NCBI GenBank assembly: GCA_963697525.1
Contig: OY969087.1
Coordinates: forward strand, 6,634,001 to 6,698,000
Direction: 5' to 3'
Length of the DNA: 64,000 nt
DNA from: Bradymonas sp963697525
Lineage (GTDB): Bacteria; Myxococcota_A; Bradymonadia; Bradymonadales; Bradymonadaceae
Part shown: in pieces, positions 17,271-26,000 of the stretch
Layout of the letters: every line of letters starts with the position of its first letter
Position numbering within the stretch: the first letter of the stretch is position 1
Translations under genes and position numbers: made by a program
The notes under the pieces: generated by a model
Told to the model about the DNA's origin: nothing
Seen by the model: only the letters and a program-made list of their open reading frames with translations
Databases searched by the model: none

Positions 17271-17327
17271 GGAAATTGTGCTTATTCAATGTAGTAGCTT
17301 GGGTTCCCCACTGACGGGCCAAAAGCG

Positions 17328-19370
17328 ATGGGTCAGCAAAACGTCAACAGCGAGACGAGCGAAGAAGAGCGCCGCCGGTTCATGCGCCAGTTGCTGCGCG
17401 ACGTGCGCGCGCTCGAGCGCATGCTCGAGGACGGGCTGTTCGAGACCGGCACCCGGCGCATCGGCGCCGAGCAGGAGATGTTCCTGGTCGACGAGCAGGC
17501 CCGCCCGGCCAACCGCTCCCTGGAGGTGCTCGACGCGCTCGACGACCCGCGGTTTACCACCGAGCTGGGCCTGTTCAACATCGAGTTCAACGCCCGCCCG
17601 TCGGTCTTCGGCGGCCAGTGCCTGCGCGACCTCGAGGAGCAGTTGACCGAGGCGGTGCGCCGCGCCCGTCAGGCCGCCGGCACCGTGGGAGCGGACGTGG
17701 CCCTGGTCGGGATCCTGCCGACGATGAAGAAGTCCGACCTCGGCCTCGAGAACATGACCCCGCGGCCGCGCTACAAGGCGCTCAACGACTCGATGACCGC
17801 CCTTCGCGGCAAGGCCTACGACTTCCACATCAAGGGCATCGACGAGTTCATCGTCCAGCACGACAACGTCATGTTGGAGGCGTGCAACACCAGCTTCCAG
17901 GTCCACTTCCAGGTCGCCCCCGACGAGTTCGCCCAGTTGTACAATATCGCCCAGGCCGTCGCCGGCCCGGTGCTGGCGGTGGCGACCAACTCCCCGATGA
18001 TCTTCGGCAAGCGGCTGTGGAAGGAGACGCGCATCGCCCTGTTCCAGCAGTCGGTGGACACGCGCTCCTCGGGCACCCATATGCGCGAGATGCAGCCGCG
18101 GGTCAGCTTTGGCAACAAGTGGATCGACGACTCCGTGCTCGAGATCTACCGCGACGACATCTCGCGGTTTCGCCTGCTGTTCAGCGGCGGCGATGCCGAA
18201 GACCCCTTCGAGGCCATCGAGCAGGGCCGCCCGCCCAAGCTGTCGGCGCTGCGCCTGCACACCGGCACGGTCTACCGGTGGAACCGCGCCTGCTACGGCA
18301 TCTCGGAGGGCAAGCCGCACCTGCGCATCGAAAATCGGGTGCTCCCCTCGGGCCCCACGCCGGCCGACGAGGTCGCCAACGCCGCCTTCTGGTTCGGCCT
18401 GATGAGCGGCCTGGTGGGCGAATACGGCGACATCACCAAGCATATGCAGTTTTTGGAGGCCAAGAACAACTTCTTCTCGGCGGCGCGCTACGGACTGGCC
18501 GGCTCGATGACCTGGGTCGACGGCGAGCGCGAGCATACCCCCGACCTCATCCTGGACAAGTTGTTGCCCCTGGCCGAGACCGGCCTGCAGCGAGGCGGCG
18601 TCGACGGCGAGGACATCGAGCGCTACCTGGGCATCATCGAGCGGCGGGTGCGCGTCGAGCAGACCGGCGCCGACTGGATGCTCGACTCGTTCAACGCCAT
18701 GGAGAAGACCCACAGCGTCGCCGAGCGGCTGACCGCGCTGACCCAGACGCTGGTTCAGCAGCAGCGCGCGGACACCCTGGGCCACGAGTGGCCGCTGGCC
18801 GAGACCTCTGAGCACGCCTCCTGGGAGGATCACTACCAGTTGGTCGGCCAGTACATGTCCACGGACCTGTTTACGGTCAACGAGGACGAGATCATCGACA
18901 TGGTCGCCGCCGTCATGGAGTGGCAGCACGTGCGCCACGTGCCCGTCGAGGACAACGACCACCGCCTGGTCGGCCTGGTCACCCGGCGCGCCTTCTTGCG
19001 CCTTCTGGCCAAGGGTGTCACCTCGGAGGACGCCTCCATCCCGGTGCGCGACATCATGACCACCGACCTGGTCACGGTGAGCCCGGAGACCTCCACGCTC
19101 GATGCCATCCGTCTGATGCGCGAGCATCGCATCTCCTCACTGCCGGTCGTCGAGGACGAGCAATTGGTGGGCCTGGTCACCGAGCGCGACTTCATGAATA
19201 TCGCCCGCGACCTGCTCGAGGAGCGGCTCTCGCCGCCCGACGACGAGCCGCGGCGCGGCGTCGAGACGCCCGAATCGGCGGCTCATGCCGAGTCCGGCGG
19301 CGCCGACGAAGCCGACCGCATGCAGGGCCATCGCGGGGGCGACGACGGCGACGCGCGCCTGACGCAGTAG
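17328..19370 (+). CDS. Glutamate-cysteine ligase family 2 protein fused to CBS pair
   Basis: 680 residues. About residues 30-480 match the GCS2 carboxylate-amine ligase family, with GAEQEMFLVD (catalytic-site acids), LFNIEFNARP, HVHFQV-like SFQVHFQVAP, LRIENRVLPSGPTPADEVANAAFW and NNFFSAARYG. Two CBS domains follow, about residues 505-565 and 573-628 (YMSTDLFTV...LVGLVTRRAF and IMTTDLVTV...LVGLVTERDF). Known GCS2 proteins join glutamate or other carboxylates to amines using ATP; CBS pairs sense adenine nucleotides. The likely role is an ATP-dependent ligase controlled by energy charge, but the true substrates cannot be told. The acidic, Gly-rich tail after residue 635 is probably disordered. 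It is divergent from the nuo operon. Confidence 0.85.
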   Translation: MGQQNVNSETSEEERRRFMRQLLRDVRALERMLEDGLFETGTRRIGAEQEMFLVDEQARPANRSLEVLDALDDPRFTTELGLFNIEFNARPSVFGGQCLRDLEEQLTEAVRRARQAAGTVGADVALVGILPTMKKSDLGLENMTPRPRYKALNDSMTALRGKAYDFHIKGIDEFIVQHDNVMLEACNTSFQVHFQVAPDEFAQLYNIAQAVAGPVLAVATNSPMIFGKRLWKETRIALFQQSVDTRSSGTHMREMQPRVSFGNKWIDDSVLEIYRDDISRFRLLFSGGDAEDPFEAIEQGRPPKLSALRLHTGTVYRWNRACYGISEGKPHLRIENRVLPSGPTPADEVANAAFWFGLMSGLVGEYGDITKHMQFLEAKNNFFSAARYGLAGSMTWVDGEREHTPDLILDKLLPLAETGLQRGGVDGEDIERYLGIIERRVRVEQTGADWMLDSFNAMEKTHSVAERLTALTQTLVQQQRADTLGHEWPLAETSEHASWEDHYQLVGQYMSTDLFTVNEDEIIDMVAAVMEWQHVRHVPVEDNDHRLVGLVTRRAFLRLLAKGVTSEDASIPVRDIMTTDLVTVSPETSTLDAIRLMREHRISSLPVVEDEQLVGLVTERDFMNIARDLLEERLSPPDDEPRRGVETPESAAHAESGGADEADRMQGHRGGDDGDARLTQ

Positions 19371-19410
19371 TCTGAAAAAATCTGAAACGTCGCCCCAATC
19401 TTTTGAATCG

Positions 19411-19469
19411 GCCTCGCCCACTCGATACCGTCGACGCGTTCACAAACCCACGGGCGAGGCGACGGTATG
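19411..19469 (+). promoter_or_regulatory. 5' leader with interleaved inverted repeats over the start site
   Basis: GCCTCGCCC (19411-19419) is complementary to GGGCGAGGC (19452-19460), and ATACCGTCG (19425-19433) is complementary to CGACGGTAT (19460-19468). The order A-B-A'-B' means the helices are interleaved, as in an H-type pseudoknot or two exclusive hairpins. A' contains the likely GAGG ribosome site and B' includes the first two bases of the ATG at 19467, so both pairings would hide the initiation region of the lipoprotein mRNA. Confidence 0.5.
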
Positions 19470-20909
19470 AAGCGCGCAGCTATTGTGTGTATGGCGATCA
19501 TCTGGATGTGTGGGGCCTGCCAGGGCGACACGCAACACGCGCACCAGGACATGCGAGACGGTGGGTCGACGACCCGCGATGCGGCGACGTCGGGCGACGC
19601 CGTTGGTGACGCCGACACGCCCCGTGACGTCGGCCAGGACGTGGCCGACGCGGGCATGTCCGACGCCGCCCAGAACGCGGGCGACACCCGCCGGGTCGAC
19701 GGCATCAACTTCGACGGCCCCCGCCAGGCCGCGGCGCCGAGCACGGGCTCGAATTACGCGATGGACTTCCCCGACGACGCCGGCGCGGGTGACGCGGGCA
19801 CCGGCGCGACCATCGGCTCGCCGTGCACCACCGGCAACGACTGTACTGCGCTCGGCCCCCACGCCGCCTGCTTTCACTCCGACAACGGCGGCTTTTGCAC
19901 CATCGACTGCAACGACGACCCCGAAGGTCCCAGCGAATTGTGTCCGGACGGCTCCCTTTGCTTTTTTGGCCTGCGCCAAGACGGCGGCCGCCTGTGCCTG
20001 AAGTCGTGCTCGGCCCAGGCCGACTGTGATCCCGACAACACCGGGATGCAGTGCTCTGGCAGGCTCGGTCAAATGAATGTGGCGCCTATAGCCCAACCCG
20101 TCTGCCTTCCCTCCTGCACCACCAACGCCGACTGCAACACCGATCAATCTTCGATGTTGTGCGACCCCAACACGCAGCGATGCGAAAACGTCGATCAAGC
20201 GTTGGGAAGTGCCTGTACCTCCAACGACGACTGCAAAGTCCTGGGCGCCGGCGGCACCTGTCTGAAGGACTCGCGCAACCCCGACAGCGGCTACTGCACG
20301 GTGGCCTGCGATCCCAACGCCGACAATCCATGCCCGCTACCAGGGAATTATTCACCGATCTGTTTGTCGGACTACGCCAGCGACACCGACGGCGCCCCAG
20401 TCCCGGTGTGCATGCTGGGATGTTCCTCCGAGGACGACTGTCAGCAAGCTTCGACCAACACGTGCAATTACGTGCCCCCTCTCCACCGAGCGCTGTGCAC
20501 CATCGCGTGTACCAGCGACGCCGACTGCATCGACGGCACCTGCAACACCGAGACTGGCGATTGCCAATCAGCGTATTGGTCGCCCAACTGCCACTCGAAC
20601 TCCGAGTGTGAGGGGGACCTGTGCGTGGCCGACATGTGGAAAAAGGAGCACTTCAACTGCTCGCAGCGCTGCGACACCGACGCCGACTGCCCCACGGACA
20701 GCGTATGCGTGTCCGCGCCCGCCGCCATTGACGGCGCCGGCGTCCATTTTGTTCAGGATGGCAGCTCGGGCGGCTTTTGCGCTCCGTCGTGCACCACCGT
20801 CGGCGACGCCTGCGACGACCCGTCGGCTACCTGTATCGCGCCGAACGCTCATCCCAGCATCGACTTCCCCGCCAGCGGAAACGCGTCGAGCAATTTCTGT
20901 TGGCGGTGA
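19467..20909 (+). CDS. Cysteine-rich surface lipoprotein
   Basis: 480 residues. The N-terminus MKRAAIVCMAIIWMCGACQGD is a signal peptide with a probable lipidated Cys at residue 18, although Cys at position -3 is atypical for a lipobox. An Asp/Ala/Thr/Gly-rich linker follows (to about residue 110), typical of exported Myxococcota-like lipoproteins. The rest is a series of short Cys-rich modules (ADCDPDNTGMQCSG, NADCNTDQSSMLCDPNTQRC, DDCKVLGAGGTC and similar) that probably form several disulfides outside the membrane. No catalytic motif was recognised. It ends 3 bp from the convergent Memo-like gene. Confidence 0.75.
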   Translation: MKRAAIVCMAIIWMCGACQGDTQHAHQDMRDGGSTTRDAATSGDAVGDADTPRDVGQDVADAGMSDAAQNAGDTRRVDGINFDGPRQAAAPSTGSNYAMDFPDDAGAGDAGTGATIGSPCTTGNDCTALGPHAACFHSDNGGFCTIDCNDDPEGPSELCPDGSLCFFGLRQDGGRLCLKSCSAQADCDPDNTGMQCSGRLGQMNVAPIAQPVCLPSCTTNADCNTDQSSMLCDPNTQRCENVDQALGSACTSNDDCKVLGAGGTCLKDSRNPDSGYCTVACDPNADNPCPLPGNYSPICLSDYASDTDGAPVPVCMLGCSSEDDCQQASTNTCNYVPPLHRALCTIACTSDADCIDGTCNTETGDCQSAYWSPNCHSNSECEGDLCVADMWKKEHFNCSQRCDTDADCPTDSVCVSAPAAIDGAGVHFVQDGSSGGFCAPSCTTVGDACDDPSATCIAPNAHPSIDFPASGNASSNFCWR

Positions 20910-20912
20910 ACC

Positions 20913-21770
20913 TCAGGGGAGTTCGTCCGACGCCACGAATCCAAACACCCCATAACCCGTGACCGGGCCCGGGGCCTGCTGCTCGGCGGCGTCGGCCGAC
21001 GTCGCGCGGGCCAGCGTCACGGCGCGCAGGCCGCGCTGTGCGGCCAGGCGTAGCAGCCCCCGAATCGCCACCCGACCGTGGCTGTGCTGGCGCCCGAGGG
21101 TTTCCGGCTCGAGCGCCTCGATGGCGGCCGCGGTCTGGTCGTCGAGCTCGGCGGCCTGGGCAGCGGTGACGTCATCGCTCAGATTCGCGCTGACGACCAC
21201 GAGCGTTTTGGGGTCGTCGAGCAACGGCGCGAGCGCCTCGGCGACCTCCTCGTCGGTGGCGTCGCCGACCAACAGGGGCACCAACGCGACTTGCTCGCCG
21301 AGCGCGCGCCGCAAAAAGGGAAGCTGGACCTCCAGGCTGGCCTCGGGGTCGAAGGCGGGCTCGATGGCGCGCACCGACTCCCGGGCGACCAGCTCCTCGA
21401 GCGCCGCGCGCTCGGAGACGACCGGCCCCAGGGGCGTGTCGAAGCCGTCGTAGCCGGTCACGGCCAGGCCGCGAAACGGCACCAGGCGCGACGTGCCCAC
21501 CAGCACCACCCGCTCGACGCCCTCGACAGGCTCGACTTGCGCCCAGCCGCGCGCCATCAGGGCGCCGGCAAAGTCGTAGTCGCCCTGGGGCACGATCAGC
21601 GCGCGCAACGCGACGTCGGCCTGCTCTCGCCGGCCGCGCGCCTGGTCGAGCAGCGCGTCCACGCGCTCGCCCAATTCGTCGGCGTCTTCAGGATAGAGCA
21701 GCCCGGCAAAGCGCGCCTTGCGCAGGTCGAGCTTCTCCTTGCCCCCGAATAGTCGTCCAAGAAGTCCCAC
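20913..21770 (-). CDS. Memo-like (AmmeMemoRadiSam system B) protein, ligands lost
   Basis: 285 residues with the Memo/MEMO1 fold pattern: KARFAGLLYPEDADEL near the N-terminus, SLEVQLPFL at residues 145-153 and a GYG ending. The positions that hold metal-binding or active-site residues in the family are changed: PQGDY (61-65) replaces PHAGY, VGTSRL (91-96) replaces the G-P-N-H-H region, and SANLSDD (194-200) replaces S-S-D-L-S-H. It is therefore likely to be a non-catalytic or re-purposed member. It lies 19 bp downstream of the O-methyltransferase gene and is presumably co-transcribed. The N-terminal MGLLGRLFGGKEKLDL is an extra lead segment. Confidence 0.7.
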   Translation of the reverse strand: MGLLGRLFGGKEKLDLRKARFAGLLYPEDADELGERVDALLDQARGRREQADVALRALIVPQGDYDFAGALMARGWAQVEPVEGVERVVLVGTSRLVPFRGLAVTGYDGFDTPLGPVVSERAALEELVARESVRAIEPAFDPEASLEVQLPFLRRALGEQVALVPLLVGDATDEEVAEALAPLLDDPKTLVVVSANLSDDVTAAQAAELDDQTAAAIEALEPETLGRQHSHGRVAIRGLLRLAAQRGLRAVTLARATSADAAEQQAPGPVTGYGVFGFVASDELP

Positions 21771-21789
21771 GGTGCATCCTCGGGTGTGT

Positions 21790-22452
21790 TCAGCGCTTGC
21801 GGGCGAGCGTCAGGCCGTCGCCGATGGGCACCAGGCTGACGTCGACGCGCTCGTCGCCGTAGACATGCTCGTTGAACTGGCGAATCGCCCGGGTGCTCTC
21901 CTCCTGGTCCGACGGGTCGGCGACCCGGCCCGACCAGATGGTGTTGTCCACGGCGATGAGGCCGCCGGGGCGCAACAGCTCCAGGCATTTGTCGTAGTAG
22001 CCGACGTAATTTTCCTTGTCGGCGTCGATGTAGGCGAAGTCGAAGCTCGACGCCTGGCCGTCGGCGAGCAACTCGTCGAGGGTGCGAAGCGCCGGCTGGA
22101 TATGCACCCGGATCTTGTCGGCGACGCCCGCGCGCTGCCAAAACTTGCGCCCGATGCCCACCCACTCCTCGCTGATGTCGCAGGCGACCAACTCGCCGTC
22201 GTCGGGGAGGGCCGAGGCCACGCACAGCGCGCTGTAGCCGGTAAACGTGCCCACCTCCAGGGTGCGCTTGGCGCCGATGAGCTTGACCAGAAGCTCCATC
22301 AGCGCGCCCTGCTCGGCCGAGGTCTGCATGGAGGCCTGGGGCATCTGGGCGGTCTGCTCGCGCAGCTCGCGCTTGAGGTCGGTGTCGCGCAGGGACACCG
22401 ACAGCAGATAGTCGTGGAGGCGCTCGTCGAGTTGGAAGGTCTTGGCGGACAT
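21790..22452 (-). CDS. Class I SAM-dependent O-methyltransferase (caffeoyl-CoA type)
   Basis: 220 residues, the usual size for the bacterial O-methyltransferase family 3. The SAM-binding motif LEVGTFTGYSALCVASAL is followed by the acidic strand (LVACDISEEW). Also visible are FDFAYIDADKENYVGYYD (the Asp/Lys/Asn metal and substrate region of cation-dependent catechol-type enzymes) and LLRPGGLIAVDNTIWSG. It transfers a methyl group to a hydroxyl, but the substrate cannot be identified. The ATG at 22452 has an AAAGGAG site upstream; longer frames run into the divergent promoter region. Confidence 0.88.
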   Translation of the reverse strand: MSAKTFQLDERLHDYLLSVSLRDTDLKRELREQTAQMPQASMQTSAEQGALMELLVKLIGAKRTLEVGTFTGYSALCVASALPDDGELVACDISEEWVGIGRKFWQRAGVADKIRVHIQPALRTLDELLADGQASSFDFAYIDADKENYVGYYDKCLELLRPGGLIAVDNTIWSGRVADPSDQEESTRAIRQFNEHVYGDERVDVSLVPIGDGLTLARKR

Positions 22453-22560
22453 GGTCGGCTCCTTTGGGATTGAGATTGGTGCGTCCCGGGGAGTGTGGGA
22501 CGGGACGTGCGCCTTTGCAAGACCAACACGGCCGTCTTTGAAACGCGCGGCCAAATCTGG

Positions 22561-22589
22561 TTCACTGCCTGTACCGAATGATTTATGCT
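22561..22589 (+). promoter_or_regulatory. Candidate promoter for the DUF2330 gene
   Basis: TTCACT (22561-22566) and TATGCT (22584-22589) with a 17-bp spacer lie 36 bp upstream of the ATG at 22626, in the divergent region with the O-methyltransferase gene. This is a consensus-like match only. Confidence 0.35.
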
Positions 22590-22625
22590 GGGTGCTCCGG
22601 AACTGAATTAGGCAGGGAACCACAG

Positions 22626-24380
22626 ATGACCACCATCCGACGACACTGGCTGACCGCTCTTTGCTGCGCGGGCGTGCTCGCCGCCGGCGTGAGCGCCAAC
22701 GCCCCCACCGCCGATGCCTGCGGGGGCTTCTTTTGCAATACCACCCAGCCGGTCAACCAGGCCGCCGAGCGCATCATCTTTGCGGACAACGACGACAACA
22801 CCGTCACGGCGGTCGTCCAGATCATGTACCAGGGCCCCAGCCAGCACTTTGCCTGGGTGCTGCCGGTGCCGGGCTCGCCGCAGGTCGACGTGTCCGCCAC
22901 CCAGGCCTTCGACCGCCTGCAGCAGGTCACCAACCCGGTCTACCGGCTCAACACCACCGTCGAGGGCGACTGCAAGAGCGACGGCAAGTTGGCGTTCCCC
23001 ACCGCCGGCGCCGACGCCTCGGCCGGGGCCAACAACGGCGCGCCCAACGAAGGCGTGCCCCCCGTCCAGGTGGTCAACAGCGGCCACGTCGGCCCCTACG
23101 ACTACACCACGATTTCGGTGGACAACCACAGCGACGACCCCGCCCAGGCCGCCATCGACTGGCTGTCGACGAATAATTACGACGTCAGCGCGCTGGGCAA
23201 GCAGACGCTGCGCCCGTATCTGGAAGACGGCATGAACCTGCTGGCCTTCCGGCTGTCCAAGGACTCCGATTCGGGCGACATCCGGCCCATTCGGATCACC
23301 TACGACGCCGAGCTGCCCATGATCCCCATCAAGCTGACGGCCGTGGCCGCCAACGACGATATGGGGGTGTTGGTGTGGGTGCTCTCGCACCACCGGGCGG
23401 TGCCGGCCAATTACAAGGCGCTTCGCCTCGACGAGGCGGCCATCAACTGGCTCAACCCGGCCAATAACTACGGCGACGTGGTCACCCGGGCGGCCAACGA
23501 GGCCGACGGCCAGGGGTTCGTGACCGAGTTGGCCTGGCCGACCGACCAGCCCTTGCCCGCGCCCACCCAATTTGCCCAGTCAGTCAACCTGAGCGACGTG
23601 ATCTTTACGCCCGACGAAGTCGACGCCTGGCAGGCCATCCAACATCAGGACTGGACCCACCGCGAGGGCGATTTGCTCCAGCGCGCGCTGGCGTTTCGCC
23701 AGCTCGACGGCTTCGTCGAGGTGGTCGACGCCACCGTGCCCCTGCCCGACGGCACCAGCGCCGAGCAGTTCGTGCAGGCCCCCTATCAGGCGTCCGGCCT
23801 GCTCGACCGAAGCGACATCGCCGACTTCGACCCCCAGTCGTTCATCCAGCAGTTGAAGATGCAGGTCATCGACCCCATCCAGAAGACCCAGGACCTCTTC
23901 GACACCCACGACTACCTGACCCGGCTGTACACCACGATGTCGGCCGCGGAGATGACCCTCGACCCCATGTTCGACTTCAACGCCGACCTGGGCGACGACT
24001 CCAACGTCCACGTCGCCGATCAGGTCATCGAGTGCGGCGACCAGGAGTACACCCGCGCCGAGGCGCCCTGGCACGTCGACCTTCCCCAGGGCGACAAGGT
24101 CTACGGCACGGGCAACGCCTGGCCGTTGGGCTCGGAGCTGCCGGCCACGCGCACCATCATCCAGGAGCACAACGCCGGCGAGGGCGACGTCGTCGAGGAC
24201 CACTCCGCCAAGATCAGCGCGGCCGTCAAGGCCAATAACCAGCGCATCACCGACAAGGTCTCGAGCGGCTTTGGCTGCGCCGTCGCCGACCCGGCGAGCG
24301 CCAACCTGGCACGCAACCTCGCCCTGACACTGATGTTCGGGGCGTTCGGACTGTTGTTGGTGCGCCGACGCCGTTCCTGA
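22626..24380 (+). CDS. DUF2330 exported protein with MYXO-CTERM-like tail
   Basis: 584 residues. A signal peptide (residues 1 to about 30) is followed by ACGGFFCNTTQPVNQAAERIIFA, the characteristic start of DUF2330 proteins. The large extracytoplasmic domain has few other landmarks. The C-terminus is a Cys-containing segment (FGCAVADPAS), one transmembrane helix (LALTLMFGAFGLLLV) and RRRRS, the layout of MYXO-CTERM-like sorting signals in which a C-terminal anchor is processed for surface display. Function is unknown in the family. The longer frame from 22578 has no ribosome site; the ATG at 22626 fits the signal peptide. Confidence 0.82.
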   Translation: MTTIRRHWLTALCCAGVLAAGVSANAPTADACGGFFCNTTQPVNQAAERIIFADNDDNTVTAVVQIMYQGPSQHFAWVLPVPGSPQVDVSATQAFDRLQQVTNPVYRLNTTVEGDCKSDGKLAFPTAGADASAGANNGAPNEGVPPVQVVNSGHVGPYDYTTISVDNHSDDPAQAAIDWLSTNNYDVSALGKQTLRPYLEDGMNLLAFRLSKDSDSGDIRPIRITYDAELPMIPIKLTAVAANDDMGVLVWVLSHHRAVPANYKALRLDEAAINWLNPANNYGDVVTRAANEADGQGFVTELAWPTDQPLPAPTQFAQSVNLSDVIFTPDEVDAWQAIQHQDWTHREGDLLQRALAFRQLDGFVEVVDATVPLPDGTSAEQFVQAPYQASGLLDRSDIADFDPQSFIQQLKMQVIDPIQKTQDLFDTHDYLTRLYTTMSAAEMTLDPMFDFNADLGDDSNVHVADQVIECGDQEYTRAEAPWHVDLPQGDKVYGTGNAWPLGSELPATRTIIQEHNAGEGDVVEDHSAKISAAVKANNQRITDKVSSGFGCAVADPASANLARNLALTLMFGAFGLLLVRRRRS

Positions 24381-24498
24381 GGCTTGGCGGCGCGGGGCTT
24401 GGCGCCGCGGGGCGGCGCGGCTCCCTTTACAGACGCGAGGGCCGGTCCTAGGTTCTCGTCCACGTGCTGATCCTACGCCCAAGAAGAGGAGCCTTGCC

Positions 24499-25611
24499 AT
24501 GCGTGTTGGAATTCTCACCGGTGGGGGCGATTGCCCGGGCCTGAACGCGGTCATCCGCGCGGTGGCCAAGAGCCTGATGCTGCAGTGCGACGCCCAGGTC
24601 GTGGGGATCGAGGACGGCTTTTTGGGGCTCATCGAGCGGCGCACCCGCGAGCTCGGCTACATCGACGTCAGCGGCATCCTGGCGCGGGGGGGCACGATTT
24701 TGGGCACCCACAACAAGGCCAATCCGTTTTCGTATTTTGGCCGCGACGGCGCCGACGTCTCCGAGGAGGTCATGGCCTATTACGACGAGCTCGGCCTCGA
24801 CGCGGTGGTCGCCCTGGGCGGCGACGGCACGATGTCCATCTGCCACCGGCTCCAGGAGATGGGCATGAATATCGTGGGGGTGCCCAAGACCATCGACAAC
24901 GACATCGTGGCCACCGACCGCACCTTCGGCTTCGACACGGCCGTGTTCATCGCCACCGAGGCCATCGACCGGCTGCAGACCACGGGCCAGAGCCACCAGC
25001 GGGTGATGATCCTGGAGACCATGGGCCGCTACGCCGGCTGGATCGCGCTGCACGCGGGGATCGCCGGGGGCGCCGACGTCATCTTGCTGCCCGAGCTGGC
25101 GTTTTCGGTCGACGAGATCGCCCGGGTGTGCCTGGCGCGCGAAGACCGCCAGCGCTTCACGATCATCTGCGTGGCCGAGGGCGCCAAGAGCGCCGACGGC
25201 TCGATGATCGTCAAGGAGCGCATCGAGGACAGCCCCGACCCGCTGCGCCTGGGCGGCATCGCCAACTGGCTCAAGGAGCAGTTGCGCCCGCGCATCGACA
25301 GCGAAATCCGCACGGTCGTGCTCGGCCACGTCCAGCGCGGCGGCTCGCCCACTCCTTTCGACCGCATTCTGGCGACGAATTTCGGCACCATGGCCGCCTC
25401 CCTGGTCGCCAAGCAGCGCTTCGGGCGCATGGTCGCCCTGCAGGACCAGCACCTGACCAGCGTGCCCCTCGAGGAGGTCGCCAACCAGACACGCACGGTG
25501 CCCCACGACGCCATGAGCATCCTGGCCGCCTACTCGGTGGGCACCTCCTTCGGGGTGGCGGACATGGATCTGGACCCGTCGGATATCCCCGATCACAAAC
25601 CCATCAGCTAA
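24499..25611 (+). CDS. pfkA: 6-phosphofructokinase, probably ATP-dependent
   Basis: Phosphorylates fructose 6-phosphate in glycolysis; cytosolic. 370 residues. Landmarks are GILTGGGDCPGLN (residues 4-16), GGDGT (107-111), PKTIDND (129-135, with the catalytic Asp), the MGRYAGW substrate segment and LGHVQRGGSPTPFDR. The Gly after the Asp in GGDGT (Gly110, equivalent to E. coli Gly104) is the ATP-type residue, whereas Lys130 is Gly in E. coli and Lys in the mixed group that includes pyrophosphate enzymes. Gly plus Lys is known from ATP-using actinobacterial enzymes, so ATP is the better guess. GAGGAG precedes the ATG. Confidence 0.92.
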   Translation: MRVGILTGGGDCPGLNAVIRAVAKSLMLQCDAQVVGIEDGFLGLIERRTRELGYIDVSGILARGGTILGTHNKANPFSYFGRDGADVSEEVMAYYDELGLDAVVALGGDGTMSICHRLQEMGMNIVGVPKTIDNDIVATDRTFGFDTAVFIATEAIDRLQTTGQSHQRVMILETMGRYAGWIALHAGIAGGADVILLPELAFSVDEIARVCLAREDRQRFTIICVAEGAKSADGSMIVKERIEDSPDPLRLGGIANWLKEQLRPRIDSEIRTVVLGHVQRGGSPTPFDRILATNFGTMAASLVAKQRFGRMVALQDQHLTSVPLEEVANQTRTVPHDAMSILAAYSVGTSFGVADMDLDPSDIPDHKPIS

Positions 25612-25787
25612 GCGGATTCACAAAACTCTTCTGGTTTCCGAGGCCCCCCATCGCCTCGCGCTGTGACTGCACGCGAGGCACTTCCCCAGAGGGAAAGAAG
25701 CATGCTGCGTGAAGCAAGTTGGTTGTTTTACGACGTGAACCATAAGCGCAAGGTCGCCTGGAGAGTCGCTCGTGGAGGGGAAAGGCC

Positions 25788-25868
25788 GTTTAGGTTTAGG
25801 TTCAGGCTTAGGTTTACGTTTACGGACAACTCCAAACCTAAACGTAAACGTAAACGTCAACCTAAACG
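25788..25868. repeat. Large palindrome built of GTTTAS hexamers
   Basis: The left arm 25788-25824 is six hexamers: GTTTAG twice, GTTCAG, GCTTAG, GTTTAC twice. After a 13-base loop, the right arm 25838-25868 is the complementary series (CTAAAC, GTAAAC twice, GTCAAC, CTAAAC). It lies in the 389-bp gap between pfkA and the kinase gene, which otherwise holds no convincing gene. As RNA or cruciform it would form a long AU-rich stem able to pair in several registers. It lacks a T-tract, so a standard terminator is doubtful. Confidence 0.8.
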
Positions 25869-26000
25869 GCTGTTCCGACGAATCTCCATGAATGCACAAA
25901 GAGCGTCAAAGTTGCCGGGCTGTGGGATTCCTGATAGGTTCGGTGCGCGGGTCTCGGCCCAGGTTTTCTCCGTCCTCCTAGCGAGCAAGCGACGTCCCCA

